64,000 bases of DNA from positions 186,001 to 250,000 of the forward strand of contig NZ_ATAO01000217.1 of assembly GCF_000455825.1 (NCBI RefSeq), given 5' to 3'. Origin of the DNA: Microbacterium maritypicum MF109 (GTDB lineage Bacteria; Actinomycetota; Actinomycetes; Actinomycetales; Microbacteriaceae). Position 1 is the first letter of the stretch. Each line of letters starts with the position of its first letter. The translations under genes and the position numbers were made by a program. Of the stretch, positions 50,210 to 59,230 are shown one piece after another. Under the pieces are notes generated by a model, which made no database searches, was not told the origin of the DNA, and saw only the letters and a list, made by a program, of their open reading frames with translations.

Positions 50210-51091
50210 CTATTCGCTGTCGAGGAAGACCCCGACGCGCTCACCGTCGTACACGAACTGCAGCGCCGTCCCTGAAGGGAAGCGTTCACTCAGCTCCTTG
50301 GGAGCGTTGCTGTCGAACGGCACCTCGACGGTCACGGGGAACGTGCCCACGGCGCACCCCGTGTACATGGGTCCGTCGTAGCTCCAGCCCTCGGAGACGT
50401 CGAACTCGTCCTTCGCGGGCACCTGGTCCGCACGGAAGACCGTGAGACAGTTCGACCCGACAGAGCCGTTGTAGTATCCACCGGCGCTCTCCACGAGAGC
50501 CAGCCCGTAGAAGTCGAACACCGCCGAACTCGGTCCTGCCCCCATCCACCCGGCCGGAATCTCCAGGGTCGACGTCGATTCGAGCGTGGCGATCTGCGGA
50601 GCCCCCGACGAGGTGGCCACGGGCGAGATCTTCACGAGCGCGAACGTGATCGCCGCCGACACCGCGGCTGCAGCCACGATCGCGACCACCCACAGGATCC
50701 GGGTGGTCCGCACTGAGAACCAGGCCGCCAGACGCTCGGCCGGTTCCTCCTTCGGGGCGGCCTGCTCGGGCGGTTCGGCGCCGGAGCCGATGCCGGTGGC
50801 GTTGCTGGTGGCGGCGCCGTCGAACACGTCGAGCGCATCGTCACGCGCCTCCGGAGCGCCTCTCCCGAGCCGCGCCTCTCCCCGCCCGGACGCCACCGAC
50901 AGAACCGGCTCGGGCTGCCGGACGACCTCCGGAACAGCCGCGACAGCATCGTCGGCAGCGGGCTTCGGCTGCCTCATCGCCTCCAGCTGCTGGAGGCGAT
51001 GGAGCGCGGCCGGATCGTTCTCGATGTCCGCCGTCGGACCATAGGCGCGGGCCCGGAGGGCGCGAAGCTCGTCATCAGCCGCAGTGCTCAT
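50210..51091 (-). CDS. Hypothetical membrane protein with large extracytoplasmic domain
   Basis: A 293-residue protein with a charged N-terminal region (about 1-125), one hydrophobic helix (about 130-155, ILWVVAIVAAAAVSAAITFALV) and an outside domain of about 135 residues rich in Ser/Gly with Cys pair (SNCLTVFRA, YTGCAVG) that could form a disulfide. No family recognised. It is likely a single-pass type II membrane protein. Confidence 0.78.
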   Translation of the reverse strand: MSTAADDELRALRARAYGPTADIENDPAALHRLQQLEAMRQPKPAADDAVAAVPEVVRQPEPVLSVASGRGEARLGRGAPEARDDALDVFDGAATSNATGIGSGAEPPEQAAPKEEPAERLAAWFSVRTTRILWVVAIVAAAAVSAAITFALVKISPVATSSGAPQIATLESTSTLEIPAGWMGAGPSSAVFDFYGLALVESAGGYYNGSVGSNCLTVFRADQVPAKDEFDVSEGWSYDGPMYTGCAVGTFPVTVEVPFDSNAPKELSERFPSGTALQFVYDGERVGVFLDSE

Positions 51092-51119
51092 CTCCGGCAT
51101 CGTCTCACAGGCCGGAGGA

Positions 51120-51500
51120 TCAGCCGCAGAACGCCGAGGCCGAGTTCTTGAGCTGCTCGATGGCCTCGACCGTCTCCGGAGCCTGCAGGTCGGTCATGCC
51201 GCCGATCTGGGTCGCGCCCGAGCGGATCAGGTCGCCCAGCTGTCCGTCGACGTTCGACGCGAGCCCCTCGAGCGATGCGACGAGTTCATCGCGGGCGGCA
51301 TCGGCCTGCTCCGCCGATACCTCGCCCTGATCGAGCAGCGTCTGGTACTGCCCGTAGGCGTCGTCGATCGTGGTGCAGGTCGCCTGGACGTCGATGCCCA
51401 CGGCGTCGCCGGCCATCTGCGTCACCTGCGAGCACCCGGCGAGCAGCCCGGCGGCGAGTCCGGCAGCGAGAACGACGGGGAGGACCACGATTCGGCGCAT
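51120..51500 (-). CDS. Small secreted lipoprotein
   Basis: A 126-residue protein: signal peptide MRRIVVLPVVLAAGLAAG, lipobox LLAGC, then a helical domain with one Cys at TCTTID and one at the C-terminus (SAFCG). TACCCT with a 6-base gap to the ATG suggests a leaderless start. No family recognised; located just before a two-component system on the other strand. Confidence 0.82.
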   Translation of the reverse strand: MRRIVVLPVVLAAGLAAGLLAGCSQVTQMAGDAVGIDVQATCTTIDDAYGQYQTLLDQGEVSAEQADAARDELVASLEGLASNVDGQLGDLIRSGATQIGGMTDLQAPETVEAIEQLKNSASAFCG

Positions 51501-51644
51501 GCCACGAGGGTAGCCGGTCCGCCTGACGGCCTCCTGCGCCGCGTGCGATCTCCTGCGGCGCGTGCGACCGCGGGCATGGAGCATGTGCACGGGCGCCCCC
51601 GTCTATCATCGCAAGCGCGCGATGGCCGAGGAGGTGGGCGCCTG

Positions 51645-52310
51645 ATGAAGGTCATGCTCGTGGACGATGATGCGGAGATCCGCCTCGGTTTCACGACCGC
51701 CCTGCGACGCCGGGGCCACACCGTCGATACAGCCGAGGATGTCGCCTCGGCCCGCCGGCTCGCCGCACTCATCGTCCCGGATGTCGCGATCATCGACGTC
51801 ATGCTCCCGGACGGCGACGGGTTCTCGCTGTGCCGAGAGATCCGCACCCGATGGGGCTTCCCGACCGTGATGCTCACCGCGCGAGACGAGGATGCAGACG
51901 TCGTCGTCGGCCTCGACGCCGGAGCCGACGACTACATCGCCAAGCCCGTCAGCGTGACCGTGCTCGAAGCACGCCTGCGGACGGTTCTGCGTCGCAGCTC
52001 CCGCCTCACCGTGGAGCCCCTGCGTGTCGGGTCGCTCGAACTGCACGAGGACTCCGCCGAGGCGCTGGCCGACGGCGAGCCCCTCCCGCTGAGCGCCACC
52101 GAGTTCCGGCTCCTCCATGAGCTGGCCCTGAATGACGGACACGCTCTGAGCCGCTCCCGACTGATCGATGCGGTCTGGGCGCAGTCGCCGCCCGACACCC
52201 CGCGGGTCGTGGACACCGCCATCCAGCGGCTGCGTGCCAAACTGACCGCAGCGAAGGTCTCGACGCCGCAGCTGGAGACCATCCGCGGGATCGGATACCG
52301 GCTGCGATGA
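51645..52310 (+). CDS. OmpR/PhoB family response regulator
   Basis: A 221-residue response regulator: receiver domain with Asp7-9, phosphoacceptor Asp51 (IIDVMLPDGD), T/S at MLTA and Lys100 (YIAKP), then a winged-helix C-domain (about 130-220; LSATEFRLLHEL, VDTAIQRLRAKL, RGIGYRL). GAGGAGG precedes the ATG. A 7-codon open frame ends in the TGA that overlaps this ATG by one base and may couple translation. It overlaps the kinase gene by four bases. Confidence 0.95.
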   Translation: MKVMLVDDDAEIRLGFTTALRRRGHTVDTAEDVASARRLAALIVPDVAIIDVMLPDGDGFSLCREIRTRWGFPTVMLTARDEDADVVVGLDAGADDYIAKPVSVTVLEARLRTVLRRSSRLTVEPLRVGSLELHEDSAEALADGEPLPLSATEFRLLHELALNDGHALSRSRLIDAVWAQSPPDTPRVVDTAIQRLRAKLTAAKVSTPQLETIRGIGYRLR

Positions 52311-53698
52311 CCGCACGTCGTCGTCGCCCCACCCTCCGTGCGGCGATCGCGCTCGCCCTCGTGGGCAGCACGATCGCGGTGTCGGTCCTCGTCACCGGGG
52401 TCGTGGTGCTCACCGCGGGACGGATCGTCTACGAATCCCGGCAACAGGGGCTGCTCGACGAGTTCTCGACCACCGCGGACGCCCTGTTCACGTCCATCTC
52501 CACCGGGTCCCCCGAGGACACCTGGAAGTACTACGCCGAGATCCTTCCCGGCGAGACGGTCATCATCGACCTCGACAGCGGCCGGAGCGCGGGCGAGCTC
52601 CGGCCGGACCAGGTGCCGGATGCGCTCGCCATCGACGACACCCGTCGCTCCGGAGACCTGACGTCGCTGATGACCACGCTCGAAGGACGCGATGTCTTCT
52701 TCGTCTCCGTGGTGCGGGACGATCTCCCCCAGGACCCGAACGCCCGACTCGCCGTGGTCACGGCGTACTCGATGGAGCCGCAGCGGGAGCAGGTGCGGGA
52801 GCTCGTCATCTCCGGGGCGCTCCTGAGCGGCGGCGTGGTGGTGCTCGTCGTGCTGCTCGAACGCCTGCTCGGCGGAGCGTTGACACGCCCGCTCCGCCGT
52901 CTGGTCGACACCGCGCAGGCGGTCGGGTCCGGCGAGGGGCCACCGGCGTGGAAACCGTCGTTCGACGACGTCGACCGGGTGGCCGACGCTCTTCGCCTCT
53001 CCTCCGAACAGTTGGGGTCCACCATCGCGCAGCTGCAGCGCCGGGAAGCGGAGTCCCGACGGCTCGTCAGCGATGTCGCCCATGAGCTGCGCACGCCCCT
53101 CACGTCGATGATGGCGGTCGACGAACTCCTCGACGACGACGACGAGCAGACGACGGCGGAGGAGCGGGCGGTCGCCGCCGCGGTCGTACGCACCGGAACC
53201 CGCCGCCTGCATTCGCTGATCGAGCACCTGCTCGAACTCTCCCGCCTCGACGCCGGGGTCGCGCGCGTGCACCGCACGACCGTCTCTCTCCCCGATCTGC
53301 TGGACGACGTGATCGACGCGACAGGGGTCGATCACGTCGAGGTGTCGGTCTCCCCCGATCTCCGCATCCACACCGACCCCGCCCGGCTGCACACCGTGGT
53401 GGCGAACCTGCTCACGAACGCCTCCAGGCACGGGCGACCACCCCTCACCGTCCGGGTGCACGAAGACGGGAACGCGGTGCACATCGACGTCGGCGACCAG
53501 GGCCCCGGCATCGCCGAGGCCGACGCGGAGCGGGTGTTCGACCGCTTCGTCACCACCGACCGTTCGCGCCCCGACGGGGTGGGAACGGGGCTCGGTCTCG
53601 CGATCGCCCGCGACAACGCACGGCTCCTCGGCGGAGACCTCACACTCCTGGTCCGGTCTCCCGGGGCGACGTTCCGTGTGACCATGCCCCGCGTGTGA
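52307..53698 (+). CDS. Sensor histidine kinase
   Basis: A 463-residue kinase: two transmembrane helices (about 10-40 and 165-188) flanking an extracytoplasmic sensor, HAMP (about 190-245), HisKA with His259 (SDVAHELRTPL) and HATPase_c with NLLTNASRHG (N box), DVGDQGPGIA (G1) and GTGLGLAIA. The start overlaps the regulator stop. Sensor signal unknown. Together with the following LCP gene it probably handles cell-envelope stress. Confidence 0.95.
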   Translation: MTARRRRPTLRAAIALALVGSTIAVSVLVTGVVVLTAGRIVYESRQQGLLDEFSTTADALFTSISTGSPEDTWKYYAEILPGETVIIDLDSGRSAGELRPDQVPDALAIDDTRRSGDLTSLMTTLEGRDVFFVSVVRDDLPQDPNARLAVVTAYSMEPQREQVRELVISGALLSGGVVVLVVLLERLLGGALTRPLRRLVDTAQAVGSGEGPPAWKPSFDDVDRVADALRLSSEQLGSTIAQLQRREAESRRLVSDVAHELRTPLTSMMAVDELLDDDDEQTTAEERAVAAAVVRTGTRRLHSLIEHLLELSRLDAGVARVHRTTVSLPDLLDDVIDATGVDHVEVSVSPDLRIHTDPARLHTVVANLLTNASRHGRPPLTVRVHEDGNAVHIDVGDQGPGIAEADAERVFDRFVTTDRSRPDGVGTGLGLAIARDNARLLGGDLTLLVRSPGATFRVTMPRV

Positions 53699-53726
53699 CA
53701 CTCGTGTGACATTCCTCCTCGACACT
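53692..53726 (+). promoter_or_regulatory. Direct-repeat response-regulator site and -10 before LCP gene
   Basis: CGTGTGACA occurs at 53692-53700 and 53703-53711, an 11-bp period typical of OmpR/PhoB tandem dimers; the first copy overlaps the kinase stop. A -10 GACACT is at 53721-53726. The repeats sit where the -35 would be, which suggests activation by the response regulator. Confidence 0.6.
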
Positions 53727-53757
53727 GGCCGTTCGCCGATGTCGAGAGGTCGTGCCC

Positions 53758-54972
53758 ATGAGTCTTCCCCCGTCCCCTTCTCCGCGCAGACAGGCGTCTC
53801 CGAGCGGACAGCGCCGGAGACGCCTGCGGCGCTTCCTCACCCTGACCGCAATCGCCGTCCTGGTCATCGGCGGAGGAACGGTCGCGGTCGCGGCGATCCG
53901 GTTGTCGCAGAACGTCACCACGGTCGACCTGCACCCCGCACGCACGGACGAGCCACCCGTCGTCGCGGATTTCGACGGCGAGTTCGACGTGCTGCTCGTC
54001 GGTTCCGACGGTCGCGCAGGGCAGGGGGCACAGTACGGTGAGGGCGGCGACGTCGAAGGCAGCAGGAACGACGTGACGCTGCTGCTGCACGTGAACGAGT
54101 CGCACGACGCGGCCACCGTGATCTCCTTCCCGCGCGATCTGCTCGTCGACATGCCCGCATGCACCGACCCCGACTCCGGGAAGACCTGGGATGCCGGTCA
54201 CCGGGTGCAGTTCAACGAGTCCCTCGCCCGCGGCGGACTGGGGTGCGTCGCCTCCACGGTCACGGCGCTGACCGGGATCGACCTCGCCTATGCCGCGGAG
54301 ATCACCTTCACCGGGGTCATCGACGCCTCCAACGCCGTCGGCGGCGTGCCCATCTGCTTCGCCGGCCCGATCCATGATCGGCATTCCGGGCTGGAGATCC
54401 CCGCAGCGGGGACCTACGACCTCAGCGGAGAACAGGCCCTGGCGCTCCTGCGCTCCCGATACGGCGTCGGCGACGGGAGTGATCTCGCCCGCATCTCGAC
54501 CCAGCAGGTGTTCCTGTCGTCCCTCGTGCGCACGCTGCGCGATCAGTCGACCCTGACGGACCCGGTGAAGCTGTACGGGATCGCCGATGCCGCGACGCGG
54601 AACATGACCCTCTCCACGCCGCTCGCCGACCTGGGAACGCTCGCGTCGATGGCGAAGGTCTTCAGCGACCTCCCCCTCGAGAACATCGCATTCGTGTCGT
54701 ACCCGCACCTTCCCGCGGGCGACCGCGTGGTCCCCGACGAGCAGGCCGCCGCTGTGCTGATGGAACGGGTGAAGGCCGGCGAGACGGTGAACATCAGCGC
54801 CGACCACACCGGCCGTGGCAGCGAGCTGTCGGCTCCGAGCGCCCCGCCGTCCGCTGATCCCGACGAGCCGACGACCCCGCCGGACACCGAGACGCAGCCC
54901 GAGAACCTGCCCGGGAACATCGACGGGCAGAGTGCGGCGCAGGACACCTGCGTGCGCCCGTACTCCGGATAG
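53758..54972 (+). CDS. LytR-CpsA-Psr family cell-wall ligase
   Basis: A 404-residue protein: basic N-tail, transmembrane helix (about 28-48), and an extracytoplasmic LCP domain (about 75-270) with the DVLLVGSDGR, SRNDVTLLLHVN and SFPRDLLVDMP motifs that bind polyprenyl-phosphate sugar and transfer it to peptidoglycan. The tail is Pro/Thr/Asp-rich. It follows the two-component system with direct repeats between, so it may be under its control. The start at 53758 has GAGAGG upstream; GTG 53752 is possible. Confidence 0.92.
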   Translation: MSLPPSPSPRRQASPSGQRRRRLRRFLTLTAIAVLVIGGGTVAVAAIRLSQNVTTVDLHPARTDEPPVVADFDGEFDVLLVGSDGRAGQGAQYGEGGDVEGSRNDVTLLLHVNESHDAATVISFPRDLLVDMPACTDPDSGKTWDAGHRVQFNESLARGGLGCVASTVTALTGIDLAYAAEITFTGVIDASNAVGGVPICFAGPIHDRHSGLEIPAAGTYDLSGEQALALLRSRYGVGDGSDLARISTQQVFLSSLVRTLRDQSTLTDPVKLYGIADAATRNMTLSTPLADLGTLASMAKVFSDLPLENIAFVSYPHLPAGDRVVPDEQAAAVLMERVKAGETVNISADHTGRGSELSAPSAPPSADPDEPTTPPDTETQPENLPGNIDGQSAAQDTCVRPYSG

Positions 54973-54987
54973 CGTCGCGACTGCGGC

Positions 54988-56286
54988 TCAGCGGGTGCGG
55001 TCAGGCGGATCCAGCGGCACCCGCATGTTGAGGATGATCAGCGCCACTCCCCCGATCGCGGAGATCGCTGCGGGGATCCAGAACAGCTGCGGCAAGCCCA
55101 GCCACAGCGAGCCGATGCTCCCCACGAAGCCGCCGACCGCGGCGTTGATCGCATAGGAGCTCATGAAGACGCTGGTCGCCATGCCCACACGTGCCGGAAC
55201 CAGTCGCTGAGCCACCGTGATGCCCAGCACGCCGAACGTCGCGATCACACCGGCCATGAGCACCTGTCCGACGATGAGAGGGACGATGTGCGGCGCGATC
55301 AGACCGGCGGACGCGTAGGAGATGTGGGCGGCGACCGCCATCAGGGCGCCGACGAAGAGGACGCGTGTGGTCCCGTACCGAGTCGCGAGTCTCGCGGCGA
55401 ACGGCATCAGGAGCAGCTCGACGAGGGGCTGGAAGCCGATGATCGCACCGCGCACCCCGGCATCGACGGCGAGCTCACCGTCCATGTACAGCGGCAGGTA
55501 GGCGAGCTTGACCGTCTCACCGCACATGATGAGCACGTAGATCGCGGTGAAGACGAGCAGCGGGAGCATCGAACGCGGATGCGGCACGGGCGGCGCGACC
55601 GAGACCGGAGCGGCGCCACCGGGCTCGCGGATGGGCGTCGACGGCGCCCTGCGCGCGGCCGCCGAGTCGGTCTTCACCCCGATCAGCGGCACCAGCGAGA
55701 GCAGCACGCAGAGTCCTGTGACCAGCAGCAGGGGACGCAAGCCGATGACCGCGCCGAGCACGGCGCCGATGACCGGGCCGACGATCCACCCGAACGCCAT
55801 GGCCATCCGCATCACCGCGACGACCTCGTTGTCCGCCGGAGTCGATCTCCGATTCAGTTCGTCTCTCACCGCGGCCTGCAGTTGCGCCGCACCGGCACCC
55901 GCCGTGCTCAACAGGAGCATGTTGATGGCGAACGGCATCCACGCCTGCATCGCGACGGCCATGAGGACCCAACCGAGGAAGCCGGCGAGCGCGGACAGGC
56001 GGAAGACCAGCAGTCGCGAGCCGGCGCGGTCCGACAGCGAGCCCACGAGATACCCGGCGATCGGAGCGGTGAGGTTGGTCAGGAAGTAGAGACCGGCCTG
56101 CGCCGTCGAGAGATGGAGTTCCCCCACGAGGAACAGGGTGATCTGCGGGATCGTGACCGAGATCCCGATTCCGGAGATGACGAGGCTGACGAACACGCCG
56201 CGCAACAACCTCGAGCGGAGGATGTAGCGCGAGGCGGAAACGGGGCTGCCCGATGGGTCCGCGGTTCCTGATTGCCGAGCCGCCAC
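54988..56286 (-). CDS. MFS transporter, SetA/sugar-efflux type
   Basis: A 432-residue MFS protein with 12 hydrophobic helices; VTIPQITLFLVGELHLS, LVGSLSDRAGSRLLV loop and FQPLVELLLMPFAARLATRYG suggest sugar-efflux (SetA-like) proteins. GTG start 56286 with GAGGA 8 bases upstream. Its 5' region carries an ATTGCCGT/ACGGCAAT hairpin. Convergent with the LCP gene; downstream of the sulfatase on the same strand. Confidence 0.87.
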   Translation of the reverse strand: MAARQSGTADPSGSPVSASRYILRSRLLRGVFVSLVISGIGISVTIPQITLFLVGELHLSTAQAGLYFLTNLTAPIAGYLVGSLSDRAGSRLLVFRLSALAGFLGWVLMAVAMQAWMPFAINMLLLSTAGAGAAQLQAAVRDELNRRSTPADNEVVAVMRMAMAFGWIVGPVIGAVLGAVIGLRPLLLVTGLCVLLSLVPLIGVKTDSAAARRAPSTPIREPGGAAPVSVAPPVPHPRSMLPLLVFTAIYVLIMCGETVKLAYLPLYMDGELAVDAGVRGAIIGFQPLVELLLMPFAARLATRYGTTRVLFVGALMAVAAHISYASAGLIAPHIVPLIVGQVLMAGVIATFGVLGITVAQRLVPARVGMATSVFMSSYAINAAVGGFVGSIGSLWLGLPQLFWIPAAISAIGGVALIILNMRVPLDPPDRTR

Positions 56287-56300
56287 GCGGAACCATCCTC

Positions 56301-56329
56301 ATTGCCGTACGAAAGGGGGAAACGGCAAT
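56301..56329 (-). other. Hairpin between sulfatase and MFS genes
   Basis: ATTGCCGT (56301-56308) and ACGGCAAT (56322-56329) pair around a 13-base loop. It could terminate the sulfatase transcript, serve as an operator or fold in the MFS leader. No T-run follows. Confidence 0.4.
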
Positions 56330-56360
56330 GCTATCGAGGGGGGACGCGGGCGGAAGACGG

Positions 56361-57860
56361 TCAGGAGTTGCCGGCCGTCGACTCCAGCTTCGCCATTACC
56401 TGGTTGATCGTGAACGACGCCGATTCCTGCCGTGCCGGGAACTCGACGAGCGTCTGCAGCATCCGCGCGACGTACGCCTGTGCCGGGACGAACAGGAAGA
56501 CGTGGTCGAGCACCCAATCCCAATAGGTGTTCGATGTGATGTCGGCACGCTCGTATGGATCGGTGCGGAGGTTGAACAGCTTCGGGAAGCGCAGTTCGAT
56601 GTAGGGCTCCTGCCACACCTGCAGCGTCCCCACGGCACGCTGCTCGAGGAACACGAGCTTCCAGTTCTCGAAGCGCAGCGCCGTGAGGTCGCCGTCGTCC
56701 GAGACGTAGAAGAAGTGTCGACGTGGGCTGTGCTCGACGGCACCCGTTATGTAGTCCAGCTGGTTGTTCCCGTCCAGGTGCACCGTGAAGTCCGTGCCGT
56801 GCAGCTCGGTTCCCGCCTTCAGCCGCTCGGCGATATCGGTGTCTCCGACGGCGGCCAACAGCGTGACGAACCAATCGTTGTGGCTCACGATGCCGTTGAG
56901 CGTCGTACCGGCGGGAATGTGTCCGGGCCAGCGGACCATCGCGGGCACGCGGTACGCGCCCTCCCAGTTGGAGTTCTTCTCATTGCGGAACGGGGTCATA
57001 CCCGCATCCGGCCAGCTGTTCATGTGCGGGCCGTTGTCGGTGGAGTACATGACGATCGTGTTCTCGGCGAGCCCGAGCTCGTCGAGCAGGTCGAGCAGAC
57101 TCCCCACGACGTCATCATGGTCGAGCATCGTGTCGTGATAGTTGGACTGCCAACGCCCGGCCCGCCCCTTGCTCTCCTCCTTGGTGTGGGTGCGGAAGTG
57201 CATGTGCGTCGAGTTGAACCAGACGAAGAAGGGCGTATCATCCTCGGCCTGGGCGCGGATGAAGTCGGCGGCCGCATCGCGGAACTCCTCGTCGACGGTC
57301 TCCATGCGCTTCTTCGTCAACGGACCGGTGTCCTCGATCCGCTGGGTGCCGTCCTCGTTCGCCCACGAGTGGAGCACACCCCGCGGGCGGAACTTCTCAC
57401 TGAAGCCCGGGAATTCCTCGTCGGTCGGATAGTCGGGGTGCTCCGGCTCCTCCTCGGCATTGAGGTGGTACAGGTTGCCGAAGAACTCGTCGAAGCCGTG
57501 CGCGGTCGGCAGATGCTCGTCACGGTCACCGAGGTGGTTCTTGCCGAACTGACCGGTGGCGTAGCCGTGGTGCTTGAGCGCGTCGGCGATCGTGGGGTCT
57601 TCGGGCTGCAGACCCAGCTTCGCCCCCGGCATCCCGACCTTGGTGAGTCCGGTGCGATACGGGTTCTGGCCGGTGATGAAGGCCGCGCGCCCCGCGGTGC
57701 AGCTCTGCTCGCCGTAGTAGTCGGTGAATTTCACACCCTCGTCGGCAATACGGTCGATGTTCGGCGTCCGATAGCCCATGAGGCCGTCTGAGTACGTGCT
57801 CAGGTTGCTGATGCCGATGTCATCGCCCCAGATGATGAGGATGTTGGGCTTGTCAGCCAT
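56361..57860 (-). CDS. Arylsulfatase, type I
   Basis: A 499-residue cytosolic or exported (no clear signal peptide) type I sulfatase. Cys54 in SCTAGRAAFITG (C-x-A-x-R, rather than C-x-P-x-R) is the residue converted to formylglycine. The metal set includes D13/D14 (WGDDIG) and a later DNGPHMN block. AAGGAG precedes the ATG. It sits 85 bp after the formylglycine-generating enzyme gene on the same strand. Substrate unknown; alkyl or aryl sulfates are likely. Confidence 0.93.
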   Translation of the reverse strand: MADKPNILIIWGDDIGISNLSTYSDGLMGYRTPNIDRIADEGVKFTDYYGEQSCTAGRAAFITGQNPYRTGLTKVGMPGAKLGLQPEDPTIADALKHHGYATGQFGKNHLGDRDEHLPTAHGFDEFFGNLYHLNAEEEPEHPDYPTDEEFPGFSEKFRPRGVLHSWANEDGTQRIEDTGPLTKKRMETVDEEFRDAAADFIRAQAEDDTPFFVWFNSTHMHFRTHTKEESKGRAGRWQSNYHDTMLDHDDVVGSLLDLLDELGLAENTIVMYSTDNGPHMNSWPDAGMTPFRNEKNSNWEGAYRVPAMVRWPGHIPAGTTLNGIVSHNDWFVTLLAAVGDTDIAERLKAGTELHGTDFTVHLDGNNQLDYITGAVEHSPRRHFFYVSDDGDLTALRFENWKLVFLEQRAVGTLQVWQEPYIELRFPKLFNLRTDPYERADITSNTYWDWVLDHVFLFVPAQAYVARMLQTLVEFPARQESASFTINQVMAKLESTAGNS

Positions 57861-57945
57861 GACGACTCCTTGCTTCGACGCGTGAGACGGGGCGATCGCC
57901 CTCGCTCGAAGCCAAGCACCTTCTCGCGGCTGCGCCCAGGGCGCC

Positions 57946-58857
57946 TCACTCGGAGCGGGTGAGACGGAATCCGATGTGCGACATACCGGTGTCCTCGGCC
58001 TGCGGCGAGCGCGCAGCCGGGCGGAAGCGCAGGCAGTAGTCCGGTGAGCAGAGGTGCGACCCACCCTTGAGCACGCGGCGCGGGATGTCGGGGAAACCCT
58101 CCTGCGCGCTGGCGACGGCGAGCAGGTTGGTGCGCTTGCCGGCGTCGACGGGGGTGTCGGAGAGGCGGATGTGCCGAGGGGTGTAGAAGTCGGTCGTCCA
58201 CTCCCAGACGTTCGCGATCATGTCGTAGAGGCCGTAGCCGTTCGGGGGGTACGAGCCGACCGGCGCCGTACCTCCCACGCCCTGGTTGTCGTAGGGGAAA
58301 CGTCCGAGCCACGAGTTCGCCTGGGCGATGCCGCCCGGGTAGGCCTCGTCGCCCCAGGCGAAGGGGGCGCCGTCCACTCCCCCGCGTGCCGCGTACTCGT
58401 GCTCGGCTTCGGTGGGCAGCCGCATCCCCACCCAGTCGGCGTAGGCGACCGCGTCTTCGAACGCGACATGCACGACCGGATGCTGCAGGCGATCGTCGAT
58501 CGTCGAGTCGGGTCCGAACGGACGACGCCAGTACGCGCCGGGCTGCCAGCGCCACCAATTGCGCCAATCGCCCAGGTTCGTCGGCCCGGAGGTCGGTGTG
58601 AACACCATCGCGCCCGGCACGAGATCGGCGGGATCGGCGCCGGGGAACGCGGCAGGATCGAGCTCGCGCTCGGCGACGGTGACGTACCCGGTGGCGTCGA
58701 CGAACTCGGCGTACTGTGCGTTCGTCACCTGGTAGCGGTCGATGAAGAACGAAGCGACCTCACGCCGGTGCGCCGGGCGCTCGTCGGGATAGAAGTCGTC
58801 TGACCCCATCAGGAAGGTCCCGCCCGGGATGTGGACCATATCGCGCGCGTTCGTCAC
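57946..58857 (-). CDS. Formylglycine-generating enzyme family protein (sulfatase maturation)
   Basis: A 303-residue SUMF1-type protein: HIPGGTFLMGSDDFYPDERP at the N-terminus, the F-E-D-A-V-A-Y-A-D-W-V core, RLPTEAEHEYAARGG, and the Cu-binding/catalytic Cys pair C270 and C275 (SHLCSPDYCLRFRPAAR). It oxidises the sulfatase active-site Cys to formylglycine; the neighbouring sulfatase is the obvious client. The GTG start at 58857 follows TACGCT by 6 bases (leaderless). Confidence 0.94.
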   Translation of the reverse strand: MTNARDMVHIPGGTFLMGSDDFYPDERPAHRREVASFFIDRYQVTNAQYAEFVDATGYVTVAERELDPAAFPGADPADLVPGAMVFTPTSGPTNLGDWRNWWRWQPGAYWRRPFGPDSTIDDRLQHPVVHVAFEDAVAYADWVGMRLPTEAEHEYAARGGVDGAPFAWGDEAYPGGIAQANSWLGRFPYDNQGVGGTAPVGSYPPNGYGLYDMIANVWEWTTDFYTPRHIRLSDTPVDAGKRTNLLAVASAQEGFPDIPRRVLKGGSHLCSPDYCLRFRPAARSPQAEDTGMSHIGFRLTRSE

Positions 58858-58916
58858 GTGCTCAGCGTAGTGTCCGGGCTCTGCGACATCCGGACCGATC
58901 TGGAAAGATCATCCGC

Positions 58917-59228
58917 ATGATCACCGTTCATCTGCGCTACGAGATCGACCCCGACAAGCTGGACGACTTCACCGAGTACGGGCGCACCTGGATCCGGCTC
59001 GTGGAGAAGCACGGCGGCACCCACCACGGCTACTTCCTGCCGAGCGAAGGCGACAGCGACGAGGCCTTCGCCCTGTTCACCTTCCCGTCCCTCGCGGAGT
59101 ACGAGGTCTACCGGACGGCCTCGAAGACCGACCCGGAGTGCGTCGAGGCGTTCGACTTCGCGCGCAGGACGCGGTGCATCCGCCGCTATGAGCGCCGCTT
59201 CCTCAGTCCGGTCTTCGAGGGGGTGTAG
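58917..59228 (+). CDS. NIPSNAP family protein
   Basis: A 103-residue alpha/beta-barrel (ferredoxin-like dimer) protein with the NIPSNAP pattern: MITVHLRYEIDPDKLDDFTEYGRTW and FLPSEGDSDEAFALFTF. Probably a small-molecule-binding or monooxygenase-like protein of unknown ligand. AAAGAT with a 7-base gap to the ATG suggests a leaderless start. Followed 2 bases later by the acetyltransferase fusion gene. Confidence 0.86.
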   Translation: MITVHLRYEIDPDKLDDFTEYGRTWIRLVEKHGGTHHGYFLPSEGDSDEAFALFTFPSLAEYEVYRTASKTDPECVEAFDFARRTRCIRRYERRFLSPVFEGV

Positions 59229-59230
59229 GC

